From Deltaproteobacteria bacterium (GTDB taxonomy: Bacteria > Desulfobacterota > BSN033 > UBA1163): a stretch of DNA of 64,000 nucleotides. Below are positions 49,323 through 58,158 of this stretch, one piece after another (positions within the stretch are counted from its first letter, which is position 1; each line of letters opens with the position of its first letter). Made by a program: the position numbers and the translations under genes. Location: positions 1 to 64,000 of the forward strand of contig VGRY01000009.1 in assembly GCA_016875195.1 (NCBI GenBank), given 5' to 3'. The notes beneath the pieces were generated by a model. The model did not search any database and was not told where the DNA came from. It saw nothing but the letters and a program-made list of their open reading frames with translations.

Positions 49323-51200
49323 ATGAGTGTGTTCAATCAATGGTTTCGAGGGACCACCCTGCTGGCGGTAGGCTGGCTTCTCTTCCAGTTTTACATCATC
49401 TTTTATCCTCAAGTTCCGCTCATTCAGAAACCGGTCCATGTGGCCTTTGCCCTCGCCTTCTGTTTTTTAGTATTCCCTCTTTCCAAGGGAGCCCTGGGAA
49501 AGAAACTGAGATGGCTTGACTGGATTGGCATCGTTGTTTCCTGTCTCATCGGAATTTACTTCGTTGCCGATCAGACACGGATACTTTACCGGATGACCTT
49601 CATCGAAGATGTGCTGCTTCGAGATTATGTGGGATGCATCCTGCTCACCCTGATGTTGCTCGAGGGGACGAGGAGGACAACCGGGATGGGCCTTGTTTAC
49701 GTGCTCATCTTCTTCCTTGCTTATAGCTTCCTTGGACCCTGGTTCCCAGGGTGGCTCAAATTCAAGGGAATCAACTTGAGCCAATTAACAGAAGTCCTCT
49801 TTCTGAGCGACAATGGAATCTTCGGGATTCCCACAGGCGTCTCCGTGGATTACCTCTTTTACTTCGTTCTCTTTGGTTCTCTTTTCGGTGCATCAGGGGG
49901 AGGACAGCTCTTCACAGACCTCGGACTGAAGGTGACCTCGAAGACCAAAGGTGGGCCTGCCAAGGCCTCGGTAATTTCAAGCGGCCTCTTTGGGATGATT
50001 TCGGGCAGCGCCGTGGCCAATGTCACTGTAGATGGCATCTTCACAATCCCCTTGATGAAAAAAGCCGGTTACTCTTCTGCCGAGGCAGGGGCCATTGAAG
50101 CGATCTCCTCAACGGGTGGGCAATTGATGCCACCGGTCATGGGTGCAGGGGCTTTTATCATGGCCGAGATGCTAGGGATGCCTTATTTCGACGTGGCCAA
50201 ATCTGCTGCTCTTCCTGCGGTGGCTTTCTATCTTTCTTTATTTTTGATTATTGATTTCAAGGCCAGGAAAACGGGTATCGGATCGCTCAGCGACGAACAG
50301 GCCCAAATTCAGATCCGCGTTCTGCCCCGCCTGTATCTCCTTTTTCCGGTGATCCTTCTCGTCTACTTCATCGCTAATGATTATTCTGTCACTTGGGCCA
50401 TCGTCTGGACGATCGTGGCGCTGATTGTCGTGAGTTACTTTCAAAAGGAAACCCGTTTGACTCCCGCCCGCTTCATGCAAGGATGCCTGGATGGAGTCAA
50501 ACAAGTGACGCAGGTGGCCGTTCCGATCGGAGGTATTGGAATCATCATCGGGGTCACGGTTCAGTCCGGCCTCGCCATGAAATTCTCGAGCATGTTAATG
50601 GATATTACAGGGGGGAATATTCTCCTGACCTACTTCATGGTTATTGTCGGATGTATCATCCTCGGCATGGGGCTTCCGACAGTGGCAGCCTATATGATCG
50701 GGGCGATTCTCTTTGTTCCTCCTTTGATTGATTTTGGGCTCACCCCTTTGGCTGCTCACCTCTTTGTTTTCTATTACTCTGTCCTCTCCATGATCACACC
50801 CCCTGTAGCATTGGCCGCTTATGCTGCAGCCGGACTGGCCAACGAGAGCGTCAGCAAGGTTGGATGGACCGCCTTCCGTTTGAGCCTGGTCATTTTTCTT
50901 ATCCCTTTTGTCTTCATATACGATCCAGGGATGCTCTTCCAAGGACCACTAAGTGGAATCCTGATCGCCTCTTTGACGACTGTGTTCGGAATCACGACCT
51001 GGGCTGCCTTCGTGGTGGGCTACTTCCTGGGATCCCTTAATCCGATTGAGAGGGGACTTTTTCTGATCGTTTCTCTGGGCCTAATCGCCCCCACTGTCGC
51101 AGGCACGTGGATACCGAGTCTTATCCTGTTCATCCTTCTCGTCGCTTGGCGCTTCTTCCGAAGTCGCCTCCACAGGTCCTTCCCCAGGCGGGCTCCTTAG
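49323..51200 (+). CDS. TRAP transporter permease, DctQ-DctM fusion (TAXI type)
   Basis: A 625-residue membrane protein, as usual for TAXI systems where small and large permeases are one chain. The N-terminal five helices replace DctQ. The DctM part begins near residue 170 with the FLSDNGIFGIPTGVSVDYLF region, then SGSAVANVTVDGIFTIPLMK, EAISSTGGQLMPPVMGAGAF, GCIILGMGLPTVAAYMIGAI and MITPPVALAAYAAAGLANES. It works with the TAXI receptor downstream. Confidence 0.93.
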   Translation: MSVFNQWFRGTTLLAVGWLLFQFYIIFYPQVPLIQKPVHVAFALAFCFLVFPLSKGALGKKLRWLDWIGIVVSCLIGIYFVADQTRILYRMTFIEDVLLRDYVGCILLTLMLLEGTRRTTGMGLVYVLIFFLAYSFLGPWFPGWLKFKGINLSQLTEVLFLSDNGIFGIPTGVSVDYLFYFVLFGSLFGASGGGQLFTDLGLKVTSKTKGGPAKASVISSGLFGMISGSAVANVTVDGIFTIPLMKKAGYSSAEAGAIEAISSTGGQLMPPVMGAGAFIMAEMLGMPYFDVAKSAALPAVAFYLSLFLIIDFKARKTGIGSLSDEQAQIQIRVLPRLYLLFPVILLVYFIANDYSVTWAIVWTIVALIVVSYFQKETRLTPARFMQGCLDGVKQVTQVAVPIGGIGIIIGVTVQSGLAMKFSSMLMDITGGNILLTYFMVIVGCIILGMGLPTVAAYMIGAILFVPPLIDFGLTPLAAHLFVFYYSVLSMITPPVALAAYAAAGLANESVSKVGWTAFRLSLVIFLIPFVFIYDPGMLFQGPLSGILIASLTTVFGITTWAAFVVGYFLGSLNPIERGLFLIVSLGLIAPTVAGTWIPSLILFILLVAWRFFRSRLHRSFPRRAP

Positions 51201-51318
51201 TCCCTTATCATTATAAGGATTGACTTTGTTGTTACCTTTTTATATTATACATACATACCATCAGGGAAGAAATCATGCTTATTGGCAGGATCCCTCAATG
51301 ACTAAAAAGGAGGAGATT

Positions 51319-52350
51319 ATGGGACACACAAAAAAGATTTTTATCGGAATGTCTGTATTTTTGGCTTTTCTGTTTGCTCTCACTCTCATAGGGTCTCCGG
51401 CAAATGGTGCAGAGCTGAAGGAACCAGTGAAATTCACCTTTGCCTCTATGCCCCTGGGCAGCAGCTGGTACGTCTACGCGGCCACACTGGCCCAAATGCT
51501 GAAGAAAGAGATTCCGGAGGGGTCGAACATTGACGTTCTTCCACAGAGCGGAGGCATCGGGAATCCCCTCCTGGTCGGCCAAGGGAAAGCAGACGTGGGG
51601 CTTTCGAATGTGGTCACCGCCAAATGGGCTTACGAAGGATGGGACATGTACAAGGGGAAGCAGGTGAAGAACATTCGCGCTCTGGCAGGCGGCCTGAACT
51701 GGGTCTTTGCCGTGGTCATTTTCAAGGAGGATTTTATCAAGAAGACAGGGTTGGATTCGATCGAGAAGATCGTGGCCAAGAAATATCCGGTGCGTTACAT
51801 TTCTAAAACCCCGGGATCTCTTGCCATCCCTGTAGCCGAGATCATTTTTTCCGCCCACGGCGTCAAGGTGGACGATATCAAGACCTGGGGCGGTTCGGTG
51901 ACTTTTGCCTCTCCGGAGGCCATCACGGCGACCCTACGTGACTGGCGGGCTGATATCAGCATCGATGTGGTCCCGCCGGGACAGCCCGCGGTATCAGAGC
52001 TTGCCCTGACAGCAAATGTCCGCTTCCTCCACCTGTCGGACAAGGAGAGGGCCAAGTTGAACGAGATGGGACTGGCCAACGACACCATGGCCCCCAATTC
52101 GTTCAAGAGCCAGGACTATGAGATTCGGACGGTGAACCCCGGGACTGTCATCATCGCGAACGAAAATGTTTCGAATGACCTCGCCTATGTCATCACAAAA
52201 AAGATCTGCGAAGGGAAAGAGGAGCTTGTCAAAGCCCACGCTTCCATCAAGCCCTTCGATCCGCCAACAGCCTGGAAGCCAGAGAAGACGGGTGTCCCCC
52301 TTCATCCCGGCGCAATCAAATATTATAAAGAGAAGGGTTGGATGAAATAA
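51319..52350 (+). CDS. TAXI-family TRAP transporter substrate-binding protein
   Basis: A 343-residue periplasmic receptor. The signal peptide ends near SPANGAELK. The mature part has FTFASMPLGSSWYVYAATLA, IDVLPQSGGIGNPLLVGQGK and ADVGLSNVVTAKWAYEGWDM, the hallmarks of the TAXI family. AAAAAGGAGGAG eight bases before ATG at 51319 decides the start against an earlier in-frame codon at 51220. TAXI receptors bind glutamate and other organic acids; the ligand is unknown. Confidence 0.92.
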   Translation: MGHTKKIFIGMSVFLAFLFALTLIGSPANGAELKEPVKFTFASMPLGSSWYVYAATLAQMLKKEIPEGSNIDVLPQSGGIGNPLLVGQGKADVGLSNVVTAKWAYEGWDMYKGKQVKNIRALAGGLNWVFAVVIFKEDFIKKTGLDSIEKIVAKKYPVRYISKTPGSLAIPVAEIIFSAHGVKVDDIKTWGGSVTFASPEAITATLRDWRADISIDVVPPGQPAVSELALTANVRFLHLSDKERAKLNEMGLANDTMAPNSFKSQDYEIRTVNPGTVIIANENVSNDLAYVITKKICEGKEELVKAHASIKPFDPPTAWKPEKTGVPLHPGAIKYYKEKGWMK

Positions 52351-52599
52351 ATCCAGCAGTGTGTGGTCTTTCTCACATCGAAAGGGCGAGTGGCCCTTAC
52401 AAAGAGGGTCCTCGCCCCTTACCTTTTTTGTGACCTCTGCCGTGATGAGATTCGAGATCCCTTCGCCCCGGTTTTGTGACGATAGACCTGGCACCCGCAA
52501 GCGACAAAATCGTTAATTCACTACGGATACGTAGGGTACCTGTCTGAGGGTAGGCAGAGAAACGATCCACATCATCTCTTAACGGACGGGGAGAGAGCA

Positions 52600-53099
52600 A
52601 TGGCAAAAGACCTGGGGAGCTATCTATATTGATGAGAGAAGAGATGCTCGGGGAACTTTTGGTGGTTCGGGAGGCGGTCGGGATTCACCATGAAACAACC
52701 GCCCGGGTAGAGGGAGAGGAGCGGGAAACCAGGAACCCCTTTTTTTTGAAAAGGTCCCTTCACCGAATTTACCGGATATGCAGCTGGCCTTCGAAAGAGA
52801 CCGGTCCTGATGGTGAAAACCCTCTGTATGCGAAAAGACGCGATCTATCGCGATTTGATTGCTGGAGCTAATGAATACCTATTACCCGTCTCCGGTCGAG
52901 AGAAGCTAACTTTATGGATCTGGCCCGCTCTATCTCGCCTAAGGTCCCATTTGGTTTTTCTTCCTCTCACGGGATCGGGGAGATTTCATTGCCATATCTC
53001 TCTGGAAAACAGAGAGAGGGGCAGGTGAATCAGATCGGGGTTGCCCTCCTCGGGGCGGACTCCATGTTAAAACGTGTGATCGTCGTTAACACCATTTAA
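52600..53099 (+). pseudogene. Decayed UbiD-family decarboxylase
   Basis: Several frames together give both ends of a UbiD protein. N-terminal: MAKDLGSYL (52600), then after a shift GELLVVREAVGIHHETTARV and RNPFFL. C-terminal: MRKDAIYRDLIAGANEYLLP, LPLTGSGRFHCHISLEN, then after a shift REGQVNQIGVALLGADSMLK and RVIVV. UbiD enzymes are about 450-500 residues; only about 500 bases remain, so the middle is deleted and at least two frameshifts are present. It follows the TAXI operon on the same strand. UbiD uses prenylated FMN to decarboxylate aromatic or unsaturated acids. Confidence 0.72.
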
Positions 53100-53221
53100 T
53101 GCACAGTTTCGAAAGAAGTGTAGATCGATTTTCCATTAAGCCTATATCCAATAGGTAGCGTCTTAATCCCCGAAATAAGATCTCTGTCCCGCGGATAATA
53201 AACTGCTACAGGCAACGTGCT

Positions 53222-54118
53222 TCATCGTTTCGTATCCGACTTTCCCATTCGGCGGAGTTCCCGGATCACAGCAGAAGTATCAAGATCACCTTCACCGACC
53301 GCAATGCACTGCTCCAGGATCTTCTTGTGCAACTGGGCCAGCGGTAATTCCTGCCCCAACCGGTCCGCGTACTCAAGTATAATTCGGAGATCCTTGTGGT
53401 GCTGCGTAATCCGAGATTGTGGGGTGAAGTCCCCGCACAGCATCTTTTTGCCTTTCACATCCATGGCAGCCGAGTAAGCAGGGGTTGTCCTGGCCATGGC
53501 CATGAATGTTTCAAGATCAAGTCCAAGGCGCTCTGCGAAAACGAGGCCCTCGGCCAATGCGAGCCGGTTGAGCCCGAGAATCAGGTTACTGGCGAGCTTA
53601 GCCCGGGAGCCAGCGCCCGGCCTGCCCAGGTAGTAATGTTTTTCGGAGAGAATCTGGAATAGGTCGAGGCAAAATTCATAGGCAGTTCGCTCGCCGCCAA
53701 CCAGGATAACGCCCTGACGTCTTCGGATCTGCTCGCTGGAGCCGGAGATGGGTGCATCGAGAAGGTGGACCCCCCGTTCGGACAATTGGCAGGCCAGGGC
53801 CTCGGTCCGCTCCGGCTCCCCAGTGGTGGTGTCGATGATGACACGCAGGCCCGAGCCAGCTTCAAGTAAACCGCCGGGGCCGAGGACGACTTCCTCCACG
53901 GCGTCGGAGTCTGTAAGAGAGAGAACCACCCGGTTCGCTGCACAGGCGATCTCGCCGAGAGATTCAGCGGCCCGTCCACCGAGGCGTTCGAGTTCCCGGC
54001 GCTTCAGCTCACGGCGGGCAAAGCCGATCACGACGAAGCCGTTTGCCAGCAAATTCTCGGCGAGTGCGGTCCCGACCAAGCCGATGCCGACCAAGCCAAC
54101 CGTCTTTCCCGGATCCAT
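53222..54118 (-). CDS. 3-hydroxyisobutyrate dehydrogenase-family protein
   Basis: A 298-residue NAD(P)-dependent beta-hydroxyacid dehydrogenase. The cofactor motif is VGLVGIGLVGTALAENLLAN, the substrate motif DAPISGSSEQIRRRQG and the catalytic Lys in PGAGSRAKLASNLILGLN. The C-terminal helix domain is complete. Members oxidise 3-hydroxyisobutyrate, tartronate semialdehyde or related acids. The gene is richer in G+C than its neighbours, which hints at a different origin. It faces the decayed UbiD gene and belongs to no visible operon. Confidence 0.9.
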   Translation of the reverse strand: MDPGKTVGLVGIGLVGTALAENLLANGFVVIGFARRELKRRELERLGGRAAESLGEIACAANRVVLSLTDSDAVEEVVLGPGGLLEAGSGLRVIIDTTTGEPERTEALACQLSERGVHLLDAPISGSSEQIRRRQGVILVGGERTAYEFCLDLFQILSEKHYYLGRPGAGSRAKLASNLILGLNRLALAEGLVFAERLGLDLETFMAMARTTPAYSAAMDVKGKKMLCGDFTPQSRITQHHKDLRIILEYADRLGQELPLAQLHKKILEQCIAVGEGDLDTSAVIRELRRMGKSDTKR

Positions 54119-54347
54119 AATACAGTTTCTTCCTGTCCTCCACGCGATACAATTTTCTGCATATTATCATAACCCGTTGATGCTCGCAAGCACGTCCTAA
54201 ATGGAGTGGCCTTCAAAGGGAAAATATTCTTAAAAATTAACCCCTCTTGCTGATTTTAGTTTGCTTTTACGTCGAACTGTAAATTGAAAAAGGAATTACA
54301 AGGAAGAAAGTCAGTATGGAACCACCCCAATATAATGATGATCTTTT

Positions 54348-54534
54348 GGGTCTTCAAAAGCGAGGATTTTTTGCCACTATACGCCCTATCCAATGAATTA
54401 CGATCTGAGAAACAAGTTTACCCCTGGGCTCGTTCAGTTGTTTACCGTTTGAAGTATTGCATGGTGGTGTAATTTGCCAGAACGAGGAAGGACGAGCTGC
54501 GAAATGAGGTTTGGGATTTTATGGTAGAGCGTTA
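54348..54534. repeat. Partial copy C of the dispersed repeat
   Basis: From GGGTCTTCAAAAGCGAGGA to GGGATTTTATGGTAGAGCGTTA it matches 45767-45952 in the same orientation, with the core TTACGATCTGAGAAACAAGT and GTTTACCGTTTGAAGTATTG identical. It lies upstream of the DUF2442/DUF4160 pair. Confidence 0.75.
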
Positions 54535-54576
54535 CTCTCGAACAATAAATCTAAAGCTCATCGCCGGGAAGCGGAA

Positions 54577-54906
54577 TTAACGGACGGCTATCCGCCGCCC
54601 CGTTGAATGAATTGATGGATGATTATTTACCTCTCCTGATTTCAAAGGATATTTTTGAGGATTTTCGAGGTTATCAATTTCGAGATCAACATCCAATTCT
54701 GGCCAATATAAATGATACCCGTGAAGCAACTGAACGTTTTGTATGGAATTCAATGTTTGACCTTTAAAATAAGGATAATCTTTGTAACTTAAAAAGTATT
54801 CCTTTTCTTTTACAAAAATCCATATCCCAAAGGGGGTTATATTTTCAACGCTTACTGAAATGTTTTTGCCATGCCTTAATGATTTCATCTCTGTGCTCCT
54901 CGACAA
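54577..54906 (-). CDS. DUF2442 domain protein
   Basis: A 109-residue protein. The domain spans about residues 18-80: ENITPFGIWIFVKEKEYFLS, KDYPYFKGQTLNSIQNVQLL and LYWPELDVDLEIDNLENP. DUF2442 proteins often stand next to DUF4160 genes and the pair is suspected to be a toxin-antitoxin-like module, without proof. The gene overlaps the DUF4160 gene by 62 bases; a later ATG at 54888 (MKSLRHG) would shorten the overlap to 44. Confidence 0.8.
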   Translation of the reverse strand: MSRSTEMKSLRHGKNISVSVENITPFGIWIFVKEKEYFLSYKDYPYFKGQTLNSIQNVQLLHGYHLYWPELDVDLEIDNLENPQKYPLKSGEVNNHPSIHSTGRRIAVR

Positions 54907-55045
54907 TATTTTGAATTCCTTTTAACCTTCTTGGATTCAAACCGTGAGATACGGCAAATGATGTTATGGGTTCAAGCCAGAATTTAGCTTCTCCGTCTTC
55001 CGCCCTCTCCCACCAGGGGAGAGGGTGAAGTTTTTTCTCCGGCAA
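54845..55045 (-). CDS. DUF4160 protein with its N-terminus replaced by a repeat
   Basis: A 66-residue frame. From residue 17 on it is a normal DUF4160 C-terminal part: GEAKFWLEPITSFAVSHGLN and IQNIVEEHRDEIIKAWQKHF. The first 16 residues (MPEKKLHPLPWWERAE) are encoded by a hairpin repeat, CCCTCTCCCC-TGGT-GGGAGAGGG at 55000-55023, and replace the usual strand with His residues. So the gene is cut at its 5' end by a repeat and is probably not fully functional. Confidence 0.6.
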   Translation of the reverse strand: MPEKKLHPLPWWERAEDGEAKFWLEPITSFAVSHGLNPRRLKGIQNIVEEHRDEIIKAWQKHFSKR

Positions 55046-55049
55046 TCTA

Positions 55050-55820
55050 TTACGGTCGTTTCATGTCATCGAGGGTTGATTTTGAACCACTGTACATAAA
55101 GCTGATATCTGTGGAGCAGGCCAAGACGGTCATTCCTTTTGCACGCCACTGCCTGATAGCCTCTGTATTTCCGATGTGAATACCCGAGGCTTTGCCTCTC
55201 TTCTTGGTGGCCTCAACCACCTTATCGATGGCTTGTGTCAATATCTCGGATCCCATCTGGTCCGGGATACCGAGAGAGATAGAGAGGTCATTCGGACCGA
55301 TCAAACCGACATCGATCCCCTCTATGCCGAGAATCGAATCGATATTATTAATCGCTTCCTTTGTTTCAATCTGCGCCACAATCAGAGTGTTTTCATTGGT
55401 TTCTTTCATAAAGTCGAGGGTTTTCACAAGTCTGTAATCAGTGTGTCCCATCTGGCCACCAAATCCCCGTTGTCCCAACGGAGTATATTTACTGTATCGG
55501 ACGATCCTTTCTGCCTGCTCTTTGGTGGAGGTCATGGGAACCATGATTCCTTCAGCACCGGCATCGAGGACCCTTGAGATGAAAAAGGTTTCCAAGTGTG
55601 GAACCCGGATGACCGGAGCAATCCCAACAGACTTGGCTCCACGAATCAGATCAGCTACGGTTTCCATGGAATAGTTTCCATGCTCCATATCAATGAAGGC
55701 GAAATCATACCCCGCTGCCGCAAAGATAGCCGGCGCTCCCGGGTCACGAGCCTGCCGTATCATCGTTCCATACACACACTCTCCTGACAGCACTCTCTTT
55801 CTTAAACCTGCCCACATCAT
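55050..55820 (-). CDS. HpcH/HpaI-family class II aldolase
   Basis: A 256-residue metal-dependent pyruvate aldolase relative. Motifs: YGTMIRQARDPGAPAIFAAA, FAFIDMEHGNYSMETVADLI, GAEGIMVPMTSTKEQAERIV, GQRGFGG and QIETKEAINNIDSILGIEGI, with the metal-binding Glu in IETKEA and Asp in VGLIGPNDLSISLG. GGGAGG precedes two adjacent ATG codons (55820 and 55817). It ends the minus-strand catabolic cluster after DapA-type and URO-D-type genes. The family splits or forms 4-hydroxy-2-oxoacids such as 2-keto-3-deoxy sugars acids. Confidence 0.9.
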   Translation of the reverse strand: MMWAGLRKRVLSGECVYGTMIRQARDPGAPAIFAAAGYDFAFIDMEHGNYSMETVADLIRGAKSVGIAPVIRVPHLETFFISRVLDAGAEGIMVPMTSTKEQAERIVRYSKYTPLGQRGFGGQMGHTDYRLVKTLDFMKETNENTLIVAQIETKEAINNIDSILGIEGIDVGLIGPNDLSISLGIPDQMGSEILTQAIDKVVEATKKRGKASGIHIGNTEAIRQWRAKGMTVLACSTDISFMYSGSKSTLDDMKRP

Positions 55821-55829
55821 ATAAACCTC

Positions 55830-55985
55830 CCAAAAAGCAAAAAGAAAAATTCGAAATTCGAATATCGAAATCCGAAACAATATCAAAATTCAAATGTCCA
55901 AATTTCCAAAAACAGGTATAATTTGTTTGGTATTTTGGTCATTCGAAATTGTTTCGAATTTCGGATTTCGTGCTTCGGATTTGAC
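55830..55985. repeat. A+T-rich dispersed repeat, copy 2 (inverted to 30850-31003)
   Basis: AAATTCGAATATCGAAATCC at the left and ATTTCGGATTTCGTGCTTCG at the right. Read on the minus strand it gives GAAGCACGAAATCCGAAATT, as in copy 1. It lies between the HpcH and DapA-family genes. Confidence 0.65.
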
Positions 55986-55989
55986 TCCT

Positions 55990-56874
55990 TCAAAGGAGTC
56001 CCATCTTCTTCAATATCTCTCTCAATTCATCTTTGGCTTTGGGAGAGATTCCGCCCACCGGAGGCATGCCGACCCCTGCCTCGATGCCCATCAGGTTGAG
56101 CGCCTCTTTAATGACGACAGGAAAGGTTCCCAGATCAAAGGCCAGCCTGAGGGGAGCGAGGCGATATTGTGCGGCGAGGGCTCTTTTGTGATCTCCCGCC
56201 ATAAACGCCTCATAAATTTCTACGATAACTTTGGGCGCCACATTGGCTGTTGCTGCAATAGCCCCTTTCCCTCCATAGCAGAGCGTGCCATAGATCAGGG
56301 TGTCCCGTCCTGCGAGGACAGAGAATCTATCTCCAGTTCTCCGGATATACTCAGCTGTGAGTGTGAGGTCTCCGGAAGAATCCTTAATGCCGACGATATT
56401 ATCCACCTGAGAGGCACGGACAGCGAAGTCGGCTGAGATATTAACCCCTGTCCTTCCAACATTATTATAGAGAAGGACCGGCAGCCGCGTGGCTTTTGCA
56501 ACGGCCGTGAAGAATTCCATCAACTCCGAATCGTTGGGCTTGATGAAATAGGGCGTGACCACAGAGACAGCGCTGACTCCGGCGGCTTCTGCCATCTGTG
56601 TCAATGCAATGGCTTCGCGGGTCGTGATGGCGCCTGTTCCGGCATAAACCGGAACACGGCCCCTGGTTTCCTCGACCACGATCTCAATGATCCTTTTCTT
56701 CTCCTCAAAGGTGAGCGCATAGAACTCTCCCTGGCTTCCTACAGGAAAGAGGCCATGAACTCCTCCTTCAATGAGATAGTTGGTCAATTTCCGAAGGGCT
56801 GACTCATTGATCTTTCCCTCTTTGGTGATGGGTGTCACCATGGCCGGAATAATTCCTTTAGGTTGGAAATTCAT
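55990..56874 (-). CDS. Dihydrodipicolinate synthase (DapA)-family aldolase
   Basis: A 294-residue class I aldolase with full family features: GIIPAMVTPITKEGKINESA, GVHGLFPVGSQGEFYALTFE, the Tyr in PVLLYNNVGRTGVNISADF and the Schiff-base Lys in NIVGIKDSSGDLTLT. It is closer to canonical DapA than the gene at 48.2 kb, but its context (HpcH aldolase, ABC importer) favours a catabolic 2-keto-3-deoxy-acid aldolase. GAGG precedes the ATG. Confidence 0.9.
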   Translation of the reverse strand: MNFQPKGIIPAMVTPITKEGKINESALRKLTNYLIEGGVHGLFPVGSQGEFYALTFEEKKRIIEIVVEETRGRVPVYAGTGAITTREAIALTQMAEAAGVSAVSVVTPYFIKPNDSELMEFFTAVAKATRLPVLLYNNVGRTGVNISADFAVRASQVDNIVGIKDSSGDLTLTAEYIRRTGDRFSVLAGRDTLIYGTLCYGGKGAIAATANVAPKVIVEIYEAFMAGDHKRALAAQYRLAPLRLAFDLGTFPVVIKEALNLMGIEAGVGMPPVGGISPKAKDELREILKKMGLL

Positions 56875-56906
56875 ATAAACCTCCTCATGGATGATTATGA
56901 TTCGTA

Positions 56907-57133
56907 CCTAAATTGAGCGACTCATCCTATCTCACAAGTGAGACAGAGATGCCTAAAACCCTTTTAGAATGCGATACGTCGGACATTTGGGTAATGAACC
57001 TTGGACGTTCACCAAACTGATGATGATGAAGCCGACCACATGGTTGATTCAACCAATCAAAGGTGATCGCTCTAAAAGGCTTTTCGGCCCCCCCGCCTCC
57101 CTTGTGAGGGATGAAAAAATCGCTCAATTTAGG
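56907..57133. mobile_element. Small non-coding element with terminal inverted repeats (MITE-like)
   Basis: The ends CCTAAATTGAGCGA (56907-56920) and TCGCTCAATTTAGG (57120-57133) are perfect 14-base inverted repeats; next to them CATCCTATCTCACAAG and CTTGTGAGGGATG pair too, as do CCTTTTAGA and TCTAAAAGG further in. The 227-base element has no gene. Its right end overlaps the last codons and the stop of the URO-D-family gene. Confidence 0.65.
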
Positions 57134-58158
57134 TCGTACTTTGCAAAATCTTCTAATGCCTTGGCCAAAGCCATCATGTTCTCCGGCTTGACATAATCAG
57201 GCACGGAGTTACCGCTGGAAACGATATATCCATAACCCGATCCGAGATCCCTTATCAAGTTTCGAACTTCCGCATACGTCTCTTCAGGCGTTCCCATTCC
57301 CAACGTGTTCAGGTTCACATTTCCGAGAATGCAGACCCGTTTGCCAAATTTCTGCTTAAAGGCCCGGATGTCCATGCAATTTGGATCGATCGGGTGGATG
57401 CCACTGATCCCCAGAGAGAGTAAATCTTCTATGATGGGATTGATCTCTCCGTCTGTATGAATCATCCATGGAACGGTGATGTCCTGACTCGCTTGCTTAT
57501 AATAAGGAACAACCCATTGACGAAAAGAGGCTGGAGAAATAAAAGGTCCGCTGTTAAAAGCAAAATCGTCCGTCGTAAAAACTGCGTCCACTCCCATATC
57601 ACAAACCCTTCGAATGACCTTTACAGACCAGTCCACATATGCCCGCATGACCGCATCGATCAATTCGGGATTAAGATACAGGGACTCCATGAAAGTCTGA
57701 AATCCAATGGAGATGAGAGCCGAAAGAAATCCCAACCGCGTTGAAAAGATAACGGCAAACTCATCCTTCTTCTCAAAGAATGGCTTGATGGGTTCATAGA
57801 GAGAGTCATCTTCAGGATCGGGTAACGAAAATCTCTTTTGGAAATCATCCATGGTCTTGATCAGACCATCTCCCACAAAGAGCTGCCCTTGTGCCCCCTT
57901 TTCAGCCTTAGAAAAAGTAGGAGGGGTGAGTCTAAAAGAGATGTTGTCCCGATGAAGAAGTCGGGACAGTTTTTTCTCTTCCTCTGGATGCCTTAAATTC
58001 AAACCTAGCTGGGGAATCGGCACAGGGGGAAGGGTCTGCCCGAGAAGTTTCTCTCCAATTTTCAATCCGATGGTCGTCTCCACATAGGGGACACGATCAA
58101 CGGCCTCTCGCCTGAGAGCGGCAAGTACTCTTTCTTTTGGAAGCATTGTTTCAGTCAT
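57124..58158 (-). CDS. Uroporphyrinogen decarboxylase-family protein
   Basis: A 344-residue TIM-barrel protein of the URO-D superfamily, which also holds the corrinoid methyltransferases MtaA/CmuA type. It begins LPKERVLAALRREAVDRVPY, has VPWMIHTDGEINPIIEDLLS and GKRVCILGNVNLNTLG, and YIVSSGNSVPDYVKPENMM. Uroporphyrinogen synthesis is unlikely in this context. Such catabolic-cluster members are thought to act in demethylation or are unassigned. The stop codon lies in the end of the repeat element at 56907-57133, so the last residues (CTA AAT then TGA) come from the repeat. Confidence 0.85.
   Translation of the reverse strand: MTETMLPKERVLAALRREAVDRVPYVETTIGLKIGEKLLGQTLPPVPIPQLGLNLRHPEEEKKLSRLLHRDNISFRLTPPTFSKAEKGAQGQLFVGDGLIKTMDDFQKRFSLPDPEDDSLYEPIKPFFEKKDEFAVIFSTRLGFLSALISIGFQTFMESLYLNPELIDAVMRAYVDWSVKVIRRVCDMGVDAVFTTDDFAFNSGPFISPASFRQWVVPYYKQASQDITVPWMIHTDGEINPIIEDLLSLGISGIHPIDPNCMDIRAFKQKFGKRVCILGNVNLNTLGMGTPEETYAEVRNLIRDLGSGYGYIVSSGNSVPDYVKPENMMALAKALEDFAKYDLN

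Noticed and set aside
52629-53028. Two plus-strand frames as separate small genes (52629-52871 and 52810-53028)
   Set aside because: They are better explained as frameshifted pieces of one UbiD decarboxylase.
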